From Massilia violaceinigra (lineage in GTDB: Bacteria; Pseudomonadota; Gammaproteobacteria; Burkholderiales; Burkholderiaceae_D), in NCBI RefSeq assembly GCF_002752675.1, contig NZ_CP024608.1:5084001-5148000 (forward strand): a stretch of 64,000 bases of DNA. The letters run 5' to 3'. Of this stretch, positions 26,601-34,516 are shown in pieces (position 1 is the stretch's first letter; every line of letters starts with the position of its first letter). Below the pieces are notes generated by a model, which saw nothing but the letters and a program-made list of their open reading frames with translations, did not search any database and was not told the origin of the DNA. A program made the translations under genes and the position numbers.

Positions 26601-26783
26601 CTGCCGGGAGTGGCGGTGCTGTACACGTCGGGCTACACGCGCGACGCGCTCACGACCGGAGGCCGGCTCGATGAGGGCGTGCGGCTGCTCGGTAAACCGT
26701 ACCGGCGCGCGCAGTTGGCCCAGCATGTGCGCGATGCGCTGGCGGGACGTTCGCTTGGATTGTTGAACGATACGACACCGTGA
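23670..26783 (+). CDS. Hybrid sensor histidine kinase (CHASE-PAS-PAS-HisKA-HATPase-REC)
   Basis: A 1037-residue inner-membrane sensor. Membrane helix 1 (about 29-49) and helix 2 (about 331-350) flank a periplasmic CHASE domain (about 75-270) for an unknown small ligand. Two PAS domains follow (about 371-500 and 510-630), with PAS2 starting VSVILDHSHDAFVAVS. The phosphorylated His is His668 in the HDFNN-type H-box typical of hybrid kinases without a classical dimer sequence. The HATPase has GTGLGLSMAYGFV. The C-terminal receiver carries the acidic pair in VVEDDADV and the phosphoacceptor Asp958 in FTDVVMPG. No output regulator gene is adjacent. Confidence 0.88.
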   Translation: MPMPTSVDQSDEKRSDGPGSVRLRGKCAPLILALSIFLLAIIATGFAWQFARTQVLDSQNAEFAFEARQIERRIEQRMATYEQVQRGTQAFLLGSMQVERKDFRAYIASLRLEETYPGIQGIALVELVAPGQLDAHIAEQRRESPGYTIRPPGSRPVFSAITHIEPFTGLNLRALGFDMLSDPTRRVAMERARDTGHAAASGKVRLIQENGRNEQAGLVMYLPVYRRDAPTATVAERRAHIIGWVGAPFRMDDLMAGLGGERSKDIMLSIYDGNTVDGSARLFRSARETPAEMQRTALFSTTLRVVVAGRPWTLQMRSAAQFEARLQSDRPQFIAIVGVAAAALLAMLVWTLASSRGRAMALAADMTQQLSASEFRWKYALEGAGDGVWDWNRGTGDIVHSRRWKEMLGYGADDIAPSNASFEALIHDEDRARVLATLNAYVDSTDQSYECQFRLRCKNGTWRWIRSRGMAVTRDASGHPLRTIGTHTDITRAKADERTLLKANARLAAEQHRVSVILDHSHDAFVAVSADGCITDWNAKAEAMFGWPAAAAIGHDLAELIIPPELRAAHNAGIARMVASGTGTVIRNVFEVSALHRDGRRVPVELAIAGFPQASGYVVSAFMRDVSERKQAEQLEVERSRALEDARHALQHSQKLEAVGKLTGGVAHDFNNVLHVIGGNVQLLQLSNRDDARLQRRLHSIQSAVDRGAKLASQLLAFARRQPLQPVVLNPLQTLQAMDDLLQRALGESVQIRIEADDGLWNTLVDPGQWENVVINLAINARDAMPGGGVLNIGLQNQRIDAGQAGTLLDLAPGDYIRFSFADTGQGMDGEVIAHAFEPFFTTKPVGQGTGLGLSMAYGFVKQSGGHIVLDSEAGKGTTVVIYLPRSAERATGKVASAEQNVVGGGETVLVVEDDADVRATAVATLNELGYCVLEAHDGASALAMIRGGAWIDLLFTDVVMPGPVSSIELALLVQEALPGVAVLYTSGYTRDALTTGGRLDEGVRLLGKPYRRAQLAQHVRDALAGRSLGLLNDTTP

Positions 26784-26890
26784 TGGCCGGCGTCGATATG
26801 CGCATGCATCCGACGGCCTTCCCGATCCGGCAAACTGACGGTCTCGCTCGCTCTTCCGATGATGGGCACCGTTCGGCGGGACGACGCTTT

Positions 26891-27202
26891 CTAGTATGTA
26901 AAGACTTGCTGAGCCACGTTGTCGACCATCACGGGGCTATCGAAATAGGTGACGGTTGGATCGGTGCCGTATTTTTCACGGACGAATGCGCGCCAGGCGT
27001 CCGTGTATAACACTTGCGCTTCCGCCCGGGAATTCCAGAGATAGACGCCGCCGGCCGTACCGCCATCTTCCGAGAGTATGTAGTGCTTGCGAAGCAAGCC
27101 GGGCACGTCCTGATAGGTTGGCGCGGTGCTCAGGAAGATCCTGCGTGCCTCCCCGTGAGTGATTGGTTTCGGCAATGCGAACGCGGTAATCGCAATAATC
27201 AT
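26891..27202 (-). CDS. YdhR-like small monooxygenase-fold protein
   Basis: A 103-residue protein resembling the putative monooxygenase YdhR family of dimeric alpha/beta-barrel (ferredoxin-like) proteins. The start MIIAITAFALP, the LLRKHYILSEDGGTAGGVYLW block and the DSPVMVDN tail are typical of the group. Enzymatic activity in the family is poorly supported. GGAG lies before ATG 27202. Isolated gene, convergent with the kinase. Confidence 0.7.
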   Translation of the reverse strand: MIIAITAFALPKPITHGEARRIFLSTAPTYQDVPGLLRKHYILSEDGGTAGGVYLWNSRAEAQVLYTDAWRAFVREKYGTDPTVTYFDSPVMVDNVAQQVFTY

Positions 27203-27390
27203 CTGTTACTCCAGTTTGTGTTGTAGGGCCGGTAAAGACCAGTTTCCCTCAAACGGCTTCATGCCAATGTATCATGTCTGATCATAATGCGGACTGAGGT
27301 CGGCCAGTGTCGCCGCGCTCTCATGCGCTCGTCTAGCGCTGTTCGATGCGTGTGGATTACCTTAGATGGCGTGAGCCGGAGGAGAAACAA

Positions 27391-27954
27391 ATGAGCATTC
27401 CCGCTTTGCTGCTGAAAAAAGCACTGGGAGGATTACTTGCCGGATTTTTACTGCTGCAAGGATGTGCTTCCACGGTCAATAACAACGTGCTGGCATATTC
27501 AAGCCATGACTTCGGTTTGCTGTGCTTCGGCGGAGTCAGTAACGTACGGCTGACCTATGGCGGTGCCCCACACACATTATTGGATCGCAAAGGTGATGCG
27601 GCACCGGAGAAAAAAACCGCTGATGCGACGCGCATTCCCGGATTTCTATCCGGTACGTATGACACCTTCGTAGGGCCAATCGATATGCAGTGGCGCTCGC
27701 GCGACGGCTCCGAGCTGAGCCATACCGTCGACCTCAACAAGGAAATTATCGGCCGCCATATCCCGTATGCCCATCCCGAGCGCGTCTACGCCGTGAAGCC
27801 GTTCGTTGGAAAACCGGTGATCATTGTCGAGTTTGACAATCGGACCGTGAACGTTTACCTTGTCGCCACATTGCAGGTGACTCCTCTCGACGCCGCCAAG
27901 CCAACTCTCGACCATGTGCAGTCCCGCACGCTTGTGTATTCCAGGACCTTGTGA
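27391..27954 (+). CDS. Lipoprotein, first of a duplicated pair
   Basis: A 187-residue predicted lipoprotein: signal with LLLQGCAS lipobox (Cys about residue 25). The body has no recognised domain. It ends with SRTLVYSRTL. It shares its whole layout with the next gene (SSHDFGLLCFGG vs STHELGLLCYGG; IDMQWRSRDGS vs IEMTWRSRDGS; HTVDLNKEI vs HSIDLNKEI). GGAGGAG precedes ATG 27391. The two genes are 41 bases apart and probably co-transcribed. Function unknown. Confidence 0.75.
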   Translation: MSIPALLLKKALGGLLAGFLLLQGCASTVNNNVLAYSSHDFGLLCFGGVSNVRLTYGGAPHTLLDRKGDAAPEKKTADATRIPGFLSGTYDTFVGPIDMQWRSRDGSELSHTVDLNKEIIGRHIPYAHPERVYAVKPFVGKPVIIVEFDNRTVNVYLVATLQVTPLDAAKPTLDHVQSRTLVYSRTL

Positions 27955-27995
27955 TGGACCCGCGCACCCGTAGCGAAAGCCCAAGAAGAAAGCAA

Positions 27996-28562
27996 ATGCG
28001 TCTCCCCGTTTCGCTGACAAAAAGTGCCATGAAGTCATTGTTCGCCGGGCTTTTGCTGTTGCAAGGGTGCGCGTCGATGCCCAGGGGCGATGTGCTGAAA
28101 TATTCAACTCATGAGCTGGGTTTACTGTGCTACGGGGGAATCAGTAAGGTATGGGTGAGCTACGCCGGGGCCGGACACAAGCTGTTCGACGATCAAGGCG
28201 ATGTCGCCCGCGAGAAAACCCCGGCCGACGCACAGCGGGTTCCGGGCTTTACATCCGGCTCTTACAAAACGTTTGCCGGACCGATAGAAATGACGTGGCG
28301 CTCGCGCGATGGCTCCGGGCTGAGTCATTCCATCGACCTCAACAAGGAAATTCCGAATCCCCGCATTCCGTACGATCATCCGGAACAAGTCTGGCGCGAG
28401 AACCCTTTCGAGGGCGGCGAGCCAACCCTCATCGTCGAGATCAATGACCTCGCCGTGCATGTCTACGTTGCCGCAACACTGCTGGTAAAGCCCGCCGATC
28501 CGGCCCAGAAATCCTTTGACCGGGTGAAGTCGTACACGCTCGTGCATTCACGAACGCTATGA
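27996..28562 (+). CDS. Lipoprotein, second of a duplicated pair
   Basis: A 188-residue paralogue of the preceding lipoprotein, with the lipobox LLLQGCAS and C terminus SYTLVHSRTL. Divergence is clear at the protein level but the architecture is unbroken, so both copies seem functional. The frame extends upstream into the end of the first gene; ATG 27996 is chosen because it places the signal peptide at the N terminus and follows AGAAGAAAG. No known family; a periplasmic or outer-membrane role is inferred only from the lipid signal. Confidence 0.75.
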   Translation: MRLPVSLTKSAMKSLFAGLLLLQGCASMPRGDVLKYSTHELGLLCYGGISKVWVSYAGAGHKLFDDQGDVAREKTPADAQRVPGFTSGSYKTFAGPIEMTWRSRDGSGLSHSIDLNKEIPNPRIPYDHPEQVWRENPFEGGEPTLIVEINDLAVHVYVAATLLVKPADPAQKSFDRVKSYTLVHSRTL

Positions 28563-28604
28563 TTCTGGCCGGCCAGGGTGCGGCTGACCAGGCCGCACCA
28601 GGAA

Positions 28605-29918
28605 TCAGGACTTTCCCTGCTGTTTGAGGCGCCGGTACAGCGTGCGTTCGCTGATGCCGAGCGCCGCCGCCAGCTCGCTGCGGGTGCCGGCAAACTGGCT
28701 TAGCGCCTCGTCCTGCGCGCCGCCGGCGATCGTCGGTGCCAACCCGGGCACCGACGGCGCCACGGGCAGATGGGCGACGCGGATCACGCCATCGTCGGCG
28801 AACAGGCTGGCGCGGTCCAGCACATTGCGCAGTTCGCGGATATTGCCAGGCCACGCCAGCCGCTGCAGAACGGCCAGCGCCTCCGGATCGATATTGAGCG
28901 CGCGCGTGCCGCCGCCAGCGCGCCGCAGGAAGGAATCGGCCAGCAGGGCGATGTCCTCGGCGCGCTCGCGCAGGGGTGGCAGGCGGATCGGAAAGGCATT
29001 GATGCGGTAATACAGGTCTTGCCGGAACTCGCCGCGCGCCACCATCGCGTCGAGCGGCTTGTGGGTGGCCGCGATCAGGCGAAAGTCGGCATGCAGCGTT
29101 TCCACACCACCCACCCGCCGGTAGGTGCCCGTTTCGATCAGGCGCAGCAGCTTGACCTGCATCGCCAGCGGCACGTCGCCAATTTCATCGAGGAAGATGG
29201 TGCCACCCTGCGCCGTCTCCACCAGGCCCGGTTTGCGCACCGCGGCACCGGTGAACGCCCCTTTTTCATGGCCGAACAATTCGCTCTCGAACAGGGTTTC
29301 GCTCAGGCCCGAGCAGTCGACCACGACCAGCGGGCCGCCGGCGCGTGCGCTGGTGGCGTGCACGGCGCGCGCGAATAATTCCTTGCCGGTTCCCGATTCG
29401 CCCAGCAGCAGCACCGGCAGCATCGATGGCGCCACCCGCTGCAGCGCCGCCAGCGCCTGGTTGAAGGCGGGCGCGCGGCCGACCAGCCCGTCGTCGCTGG
29501 GCCGCGCCGACGCGCTGCGCACCGTCGACAGGCGCTCGACATAAGCGGTAATGACCCCGTGTTCATCGAAAATCGGGCGCAGCTCGACATCCACGTGTTC
29601 GGGTCCGCGCGGGGTGTGGTGAATGTGCAGCACGCGGTCCGGGCCGCGCAGCTCCTGCGCCTTTTTCATCGGGCAATGCTCGCCCGCCTGGTCGCAGGGC
29701 AGGTCGTAGTGATGCGAGACCCGGTAGCACTTCTGCCCGATGAATGGCTTGCCGGTGCCGCCGAACTGCCGCCGGTACGCGTCGTTGGCGGCCAGGATGT
29801 TGTAGTCGGGATCGAGCACGATCATCGGCTGCGCCTCGTGCTCGAGAAACGACACCAGCGACTGCACCTGCGCGGAGAACGGGGCGTTTACGGCGGGAAC
29901 GGCGGGATTGATGGGCAT
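28605..29918 (-). CDS. fisR: FisR-like sigma-54-dependent regulator of sulfide oxidation
   Basis: A 437-residue enhancer-binding protein. The N-terminal PAS-like sensor has Cys64, Cys75 and Cys82 spaced exactly as Cys53, Cys64 and Cys71 of Cupriavidus pinatubonensis FisR, which sense sulfane sulfur. The AAA+ domain has GESGTGKE (Walker A), GAFTGA (sigma-54 contact) and FLDEIGD. The C terminus is a Fis-type helix-turn-helix ([17 protein letters not shown]). ATG 29918 is preceded by AGGAG; the frame runs further upstream but crosses the regulatory region. It is divergent from the sulfur genes it should activate. Confidence 0.9.
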   Translation of the reverse strand: MPINPAVPAVNAPFSAQVQSLVSFLEHEAQPMIVLDPDYNILAANDAYRRQFGGTGKPFIGQKCYRVSHHYDLPCDQAGEHCPMKKAQELRGPDRVLHIHHTPRGPEHVDVELRPIFDEHGVITAYVERLSTVRSASARPSDDGLVGRAPAFNQALAALQRVAPSMLPVLLLGESGTGKELFARAVHATSARAGGPLVVVDCSGLSETLFESELFGHEKGAFTGAAVRKPGLVETAQGGTIFLDEIGDVPLAMQVKLLRLIETGTYRRVGGVETLHADFRLIAATHKPLDAMVARGEFRQDLYYRINAFPIRLPPLRERAEDIALLADSFLRRAGGGTRALNIDPEALAVLQRLAWPGNIRELRNVLDRASLFADDGVIRVAHLPVAPSVPGLAPTIAGGAQDEALSQFAGTRSELAAALGISERTLYRRLKQQGKS

Positions 29919-29955
29919 GTCGTGGCTCCTGGTCAGGCGCGCATGGTGGCGCAGC

Positions 29956-30004
29956 ACTGCCATGACTGTCAAGTGGCACTGCCATATGGCAGTCCCATGG
30001 CAGT
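29956..30004. promoter_or_regulatory. Phased half-sites, probable FisR enhancer
   Basis: ACTGCCAT occurs at 29956 and 29978, and the reverse half-site ATGGCAGT at 29986 and 29997. The middle pair forms the perfect palindrome ACTGCCATATGGCAGT (29978-29993). Offsets are 22 and 11 bases, so the sites lie on one face of the helix. They are 78-126 bases upstream of the -24 element, the usual place for a sigma-54 enhancer. Binding by the adjacent regulator is inferred. Confidence 0.7.
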
Positions 30005-30080
30005 CCGCGCCAAGCCAGCAAAAATATAAATTCCTTAAAAAATCAAGGATCTGGATCATGCATTTCGTGCGTGAGCGCGC

Positions 30081-30096
30081 TGGCACGCGTTTTGCG
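30081..30096 (+). promoter_or_regulatory. Sigma-54 (-24/-12) promoter of the sulfur operon
   Basis: TGGCACGCGTTTTGCG matches the sigma-54 consensus: GG at 30082-30083 and GC at 30094-30095 are separated by exactly 10 bases. Transcription should start near 30107, 25 bases before the persulfide dioxygenase ATG. Confidence 0.9.
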
Positions 30097-30131
30097 TTGT
30101 CTCTCCCTGAACCACAGGAGACTGCCACAGC

Positions 30132-31013
30132 ATGAGCACAGCATCATTCCAGGTCGAGGGTTTCTTCGACACCGCCACCAGCACTGTCAGCTACCTTGTA
30201 CTCGACCGCGCCACGCGCTGCTGCGCCCTGATCGACAGCGTACTCGACTTCGACCAGAAATCGGGCCGCACGGCCACCACCTCGGCCGACAAGCTGATCG
30301 CCCGCGTGGCCGAACTGGGCGCCACGGTGGAGTGGATCCTCGAAACGCACGTCCACGCCGACCACCTGACCGCCGCGCCCTACCTGCAGGAGCGCCTTGG
30401 CGGCAAAACCGGCATCGGCCGCCACATCGCCGCCGTGCAGGAAGTGTTCGGCACCTTGCTCAACACCGGCGCCGGCATGGCGCGCGACGGCAGCCAGTTC
30501 GACCACCTGTTCGCCGACGGCGACACCTTCCGCATCGGCCGCATTGAATGCCGCGCGCTGCATACGCCCGGCCACACGCCGGCCTGCCTGAGCTACGTGG
30601 TAGGCAGCGGCGGGCAGCTCGCCGCATTCGTGGGCGATACCCTGTTCATGCCCGACTACGGCACCGCGCGCTGCGATTTCCCCGGCGGCGACGCGGCCAC
30701 GCTGTTCCGTTCGATCAGCAAGGTGCTCGCTTTGCCGGACGATACCTTGCTCTATATGTGCCACGACTACCAGCCCGGCGGGCGCGAGGTGCGCTTCGTG
30801 AGCACGGTGGCCGAGGAGCGCGCCCACAACGTCCATGTCGGCAGCGGCATCAGCGAAGACGCCTTCGTGGCCATGCGCACCCGGCGCGACGCCACTCTGG
30901 CCATGCCGGCCCTGATCCTGCCGTCGGTCCAGATCAATATGCGCGCCGGGCACTTTCCCGAACCCGAGGCGAACGGCCAGCGCTACCTCAAGATTCCTCT
31001 CAACGCGCTCTGA
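30132..31013 (+). CDS. pdo: Persulfide dioxygenase, MBL fold (ETHE1/Blh type)
   Basis: A 293-residue non-haem iron enzyme oxidising glutathione persulfide to sulfite and glutathione. The metallo-beta-lactamase motif [10 protein letters not shown] is present, with [10 protein letters not shown] as the next metal ligand and [11 protein letters not shown] supplying the bridging Asp. The C-terminal part ([14 protein letters not shown] and SVQINMRAG) matches bacterial PDO/Blh proteins. First gene of the operon behind the sigma-54 promoter; the next gene starts 14 bases on. Together with the downstream SQR it completes sulfide to sulfite conversion. Confidence 0.92.
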   Translation: MSTASFQVEGFFDTATSTVSYLVLDRATRCCALIDSVLDFDQKSGRTATTSADKLIARVAELGATVEWILETHVHADHLTAAPYLQERLGGKTGIGRHIAAVQEVFGTLLNTGAGMARDGSQFDHLFADGDTFRIGRIECRALHTPGHTPACLSYVVGSGGQLAAFVGDTLFMPDYGTARCDFPGGDAATLFRSISKVLALPDDTLLYMCHDYQPGGREVRFVSTVAEERAHNVHVGSGISEDAFVAMRTRRDATLAMPALILPSVQINMRAGHFPEPEANGQRYLKIPLNAL

Positions 31014-31027
31014 GCGCAGCAGGCGCC

Positions 31028-32698
31028 ATGGACATTCACGCGCTCACGCCCGCACTGGCGGTGTCGGCCCAAATCCTGCCGGAGCAGGTGGAAACGCTGC
31101 GGCAAGCCGGCTTTTGCAGCATCATTTGCAACCGTCCCGATGGCGAAGCCGGCGACCAGCCCTTGTTTGCCGACATCGAGCGCACCGCGCGGGCGTTGGG
31201 GATGTCCGCCCACTACCTGCCGGCCGAGTCGGGCAAGGTGACGGACGAGCAGGGCGCCGCCTTCGGTGCCTTGCTCGACAGGCTGCCCAAGCCGGTGCTG
31301 GCGTACTGCCGCAGCGGCATGCGCTCGACCACGATGTGGGCGCTGTCGCAGGCCGACCGGCTGCCGCTGCCGCAGATCGTCGACACCGCGCGCAAGGCCG
31401 GCTTCAACATGCAGGGTGTGGTGCGGCGCATCGCCAACCATGGCCGCACCCCGCTCGACGTGGCCGAGGCCGAGCATGCGGTGCTCATCATCGGCGGCGG
31501 CGCGGCCGGCATTGCAACCGCCGCCAGCCTGCTGGCGCGGGCGCCGGAGCTCGACATCGCCATCGTCGACCCGGCCGATGTGCATTACTACCAGCCCGGC
31601 TGGACCCTGGTGGGCGGCGGCGTCTTCGATGCCGCGCGCACGGCCCACACCATGGCCTCGGTCATCCCGCGCGGCGTGAAGTGGATCAAGGCGGCGGTGG
31701 CGGCCTTCGAGCCGGAGCGCAACGCGGTCATCCTGGATGGCTGCCGCGTGGTGCGCTACGGCCACCTGGTCGTATGCCCGGGCCTGAAACTCGACTGGCA
31801 CGCCATCGAGGGCCTGTCCGACACGCTCGGCAGCAATGGGGTGACCTCCAACTATCTGTACCACCTGGCGCCGTACACCTGGCAGCTGGTACGCACCCTG
31901 CGCGCCGGCCAGGCCATCTTTACCCAGCCGCCGGCGCCGATCAAGTGCGCCGGTGCGCCGCAAAAGGCCATGTACCTGTCGGCCGACCACTGGAAGCGCG
32001 GCGGCCTGCTGGAGAAGGTACGGGTCGATTTCTGCAGCGCCGCGCCGGCCCTGTTCGGCGTGCCCGACTACGTGCCGGCGCTGATGGAATACGTGAACGC
32101 CTACGGCATCGGCCTGCATCTGGGCCACACCTTGACCGCTGTCGACGGACCGGCGCGGCGCGCCACCTTCACGCGGCTGAATGCCGACGGCGGCAAGGAA
32201 ACGGTCACGCGCGCGTTCGACCTGCTGCACGTGGTGCCGCCCCAGGTGGCGCCGGACTTCGTGCGCGTCAGTCCCCTGGCCGACGCGGCCGGCTGGATCG
32301 ACGTCGACCCGGCCACCTTGCGCCACAGGCAGTGGGCCAATATCCACGCGCTGGGCGACGCCATCAACACCACCAACGCCAAGACCGCGGCGGCGGCGCG
32401 CAAGCAGGCGCCGGTGGTGGCGCACAACGTGCTGGCGGCGCTGGGCAAGCGCGCCGGCGTGGCCCGCTACGACGGCTACGGCGCCTGTCCGCTGACGGTG
32501 GAGCGGGGCAAGATCGTGCTGGCCGAGTTCAATTACGGCGGCAAGCTCGCCCCCAGTTTTCCTTCCTGGCTGATCGACGGCACCCGTCCGTCGCGGCTGG
32601 CGTGGCTGCTCAAGGAACGCATCCTGCCGCCGCTGTACTGGCGCGGCATGCTCAAGGGGCGCGAGTGGCTGGCCAAACCCACCCTGGCCGACGCGTGA
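31028..32698 (+). CDS. sqr: DUF442/rhodanese-like phosphatase fold fused to sulfide:quinone oxidoreductase
   Basis: A 556-residue fusion. Residues 1-120 are a DUF442 domain with the P-loop CRSGMRS (Cys94), the kind usually attached to Blh or standing alone. From residue 150 comes an FAD-dependent SQR: dinucleotide motif VLIIGGGAAGIATAASLL and redox cysteines Cys307 (KCAGAP) and Cys487 (GYGACPLTV), 180 apart as in type II SQR. It oxidises sulfide at the membrane, reduces quinone and passes a persulfide to an acceptor; the DUF442 part may relay sulfane sulfur. The frame extends far upstream into pdo, but ATG 31028 fits domain start and a CAGG site. Confidence 0.9.
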   Translation: MDIHALTPALAVSAQILPEQVETLRQAGFCSIICNRPDGEAGDQPLFADIERTARALGMSAHYLPAESGKVTDEQGAAFGALLDRLPKPVLAYCRSGMRSTTMWALSQADRLPLPQIVDTARKAGFNMQGVVRRIANHGRTPLDVAEAEHAVLIIGGGAAGIATAASLLARAPELDIAIVDPADVHYYQPGWTLVGGGVFDAARTAHTMASVIPRGVKWIKAAVAAFEPERNAVILDGCRVVRYGHLVVCPGLKLDWHAIEGLSDTLGSNGVTSNYLYHLAPYTWQLVRTLRAGQAIFTQPPAPIKCAGAPQKAMYLSADHWKRGGLLEKVRVDFCSAAPALFGVPDYVPALMEYVNAYGIGLHLGHTLTAVDGPARRATFTRLNADGGKETVTRAFDLLHVVPPQVAPDFVRVSPLADAAGWIDVDPATLRHRQWANIHALGDAINTTNAKTAAAARKQAPVVAHNVLAALGKRAGVARYDGYGACPLTVERGKIVLAEFNYGGKLAPSFPSWLIDGTRPSRLAWLLKERILPPLYWRGMLKGREWLAKPTLADA

Positions 32699-32708
32699 GC
32701 ATGGCCCG

Positions 32709-33506
32709 ATGACGATGGTCGTACTGCTGGGCTTTGCGGTTGGCATCGTGCTGGCGCTGACCGGGGCCGGCGGCGGCATCCTGGCCGTGCCGCTGCTGGT
32801 GTTCGGGGCGGGCCTCTCCATGGCCGAAGCCGGGCCGATCGGTTTGCTGGCGGTGGCGCTGGCGGCCAGCCTGGGCGCCGTCATGGGCCTGCGCAGCGGG
32901 ACGGTGCGCTACAAGGCCGCGCTGCTGGTGGCGGCGGCCGGGGTGGTGTGTTCGCCGCTGGGACTGTGGCTGGCGCAGCGCATGCCGAACCGGCCGCTGA
33001 CGGCCGTGTTTGCCGTGGTGCTGATGTACGTCGCCGCGCGCGCCTGGCAGCGCTCGCGCTGCGCGGACGGCACGCCGCCGCCACGCAGCGCGCCGCCGCC
33101 ATGCCGGCTCGACCTCGCGCGCGGCAAACTGAACTGGACTGCGCCCTGCGCGCGGGCGCTGTGCTGGTCCGGGCTGGCGGCGGGCGGACTATCCGGCCTG
33201 CTGGGCGTGGGCGGCGGTTTCGTCATGGTGCCGGCGCTGCAGCGCTTCACCGACCTGGGCACGCAATCGGTGATGGCAACCTCGCTGGCGGTCATTGCGC
33301 TGGTGTCGATGTCGGGCGTGGCCGCCAGCGCCGCCAGCGGGCACCTGCAATGGGCCATCGCCTTGCCCTTCGCACTGGGCGCGCTGGCCGGCATGGGCGG
33401 CGGCCGGCTGGTCGCGGCGCGCTTGTCCGGGGCACGCCTGCAGCAAGGCTTTGCGCTGGTGTCGGCGCTGGTGGCCCTGGCGCTGCTGGTCCGCGCTGTA
33501 GGCTAA
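32709..33506 (+). CDS. TauE/SafE-family sulfite/anion exporter
   Basis: A 265-residue inner-membrane permease with about eight hydrophobic segments and the two internal repeats typical of TauE/SafE (GAGGGILAVPLLVF near the N terminus, GLLGVGGGFVMVPAL in the second half). In this operon it most likely exports sulfite formed by persulfide oxidation; substrate is inferred from context. It starts 10 bases after the SQR stop and ends the operon. No clear terminator follows. Confidence 0.87.
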   Translation: MTMVVLLGFAVGIVLALTGAGGGILAVPLLVFGAGLSMAEAGPIGLLAVALAASLGAVMGLRSGTVRYKAALLVAAAGVVCSPLGLWLAQRMPNRPLTAVFAVVLMYVAARAWQRSRCADGTPPPRSAPPPCRLDLARGKLNWTAPCARALCWSGLAAGGLSGLLGVGGGFVMVPALQRFTDLGTQSVMATSLAVIALVSMSGVAASAASGHLQWAIALPFALGALAGMGGGRLVAARLSGARLQQGFALVSALVALALLVRAVG

Positions 33507-33635
33507 GCATGTGCAGTGTGGTTGTTTCGCACACAAGCAGTGTCATTCCCATAAATATACCTTGAGCCTGGGAACAGTTTCAGATAAGGTTGCAGTCCGG
33601 AAATTTCCGCCTTTATTTTAACTGACAGGTTTGAT

Positions 33636-34076
33636 ATGTATCGAATGCTAGGCGCTCTTGCGCTCGGTCTGCTTTTAAGCGGCTGCGCCACCCAATACCA
33701 GAGCATGGGAATGACCGGCGGCCACGCCAGCGGGCAAGGTCCCGGCAAGCTCAAGCGGGTGGTCTTCGCCGGCAATGGCTATACCAAGGCCGATCTGACG
33801 CAGGCGTACGCCAAATACCGCTGCGCCGAAATGGCCCAGGCCAACAAAAAGCCTTTCTTCATCATGTACGAGTCGCTGTTTGCGGCTGCCGCCGAGCGGC
33901 CGTCGACCACGCCGCGCGTCGGACTGGTGCATAACAAGCCGATTTCCACGGTCTTCATGCTGATGCTGGATGCCCCGCGTCCTGGCGTGCTGGAAACCGC
34001 GGTTGTCCTCCAGGAACTGGGACCCATCGTCAATGGCGGGCCGGTCGCATCAAGTACACAAGGCGGAACGCAATGA
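33636..34076 (+). CDS. Small lipoprotein (CC0125/CC1285-like)
   Basis: A 146-residue predicted lipoprotein with lipobox LLSGCAT at residues 14-20. The segment GNGYTKADLTQAYAKYRCAEMA resembles a family of proteobacterial lipoproteins of unknown role known from Caulobacter; this resemblance is from memory and moderate. It ends in a four-base overlap with the next gene, so the three genes 33636-35538 form an operon. Confidence 0.7.
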   Translation: MYRMLGALALGLLLSGCATQYQSMGMTGGHASGQGPGKLKRVVFAGNGYTKADLTQAYAKYRCAEMAQANKKPFFIMYESLFAAAAERPSTTPRVGLVHNKPISTVFMLMLDAPRPGVLETAVVLQELGPIVNGGPVASSTQGGTQ

Positions 34077-34516
34077 ACTTTCCATCGAACGGCATGCGCG
34101 CGGCAATCGCATGCGGCATTCTTCTCCTGACCGCCTGCGGTACGCCGATACCGGTGTATGTCCCCGAGGCGGGCGCGGCAAGCACCAAAGTGAGCCTGAT
34201 GGGCGGCGGCACACCGTATATGTGCCTCGCAGGCCAGTTCTACCGGTTCGACGTGCAGGCCGGCGCCGATGGCACGTCCACCGTGCAGGTCCCGGTCGGC
34301 ACGCGCCTGACCATGCGCAACGTCATGACCTATCAGGGCCATAACGTCACCAGTACGTGCAGGCCCGCGTTCAGCGTGATCCCGAAGGAAGGCCAGACCC
34401 TGATCATCAATAGCGGCCTCAGGGCCGGCACGTGCTTCATCGAAGCGGTGCGCGAGGACAACAGCAAGGATACCGGCGTGGCGCTCGAACCGTCGCTGGG
34501 AGCGCCGCAATGCTGA
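34073..34516 (+). CDS. Putative lipoprotein, unknown family
   Basis: A 147-residue secreted protein with a signal ending LLLTACGTP (lipobox LTAC). Four Cys residues follow in the mature part (YMCLAG, STCRP, GTCFIE and the C-terminal Cys), suggesting disulfides in a compact periplasmic domain. No family recognised. It overlaps the previous gene by four bases and the next by seven. Confidence 0.7.
   Translation: MNFPSNGMRAAIACGILLLTACGTPIPVYVPEAGAASTKVSLMGGGTPYMCLAGQFYRFDVQAGADGTSTVQVPVGTRLTMRNVMTYQGHNVTSTCRPAFSVIPKEGQTLIINSGLRAGTCFIEAVREDNSKDTGVALEPSLGAPQC

Noticed and set aside
30548..31027. Possible N-terminal extension of the SQR fusion
   Set aside because: This part is the shadow frame of persulfide dioxygenase; DUF442 starts at ATG 31028.
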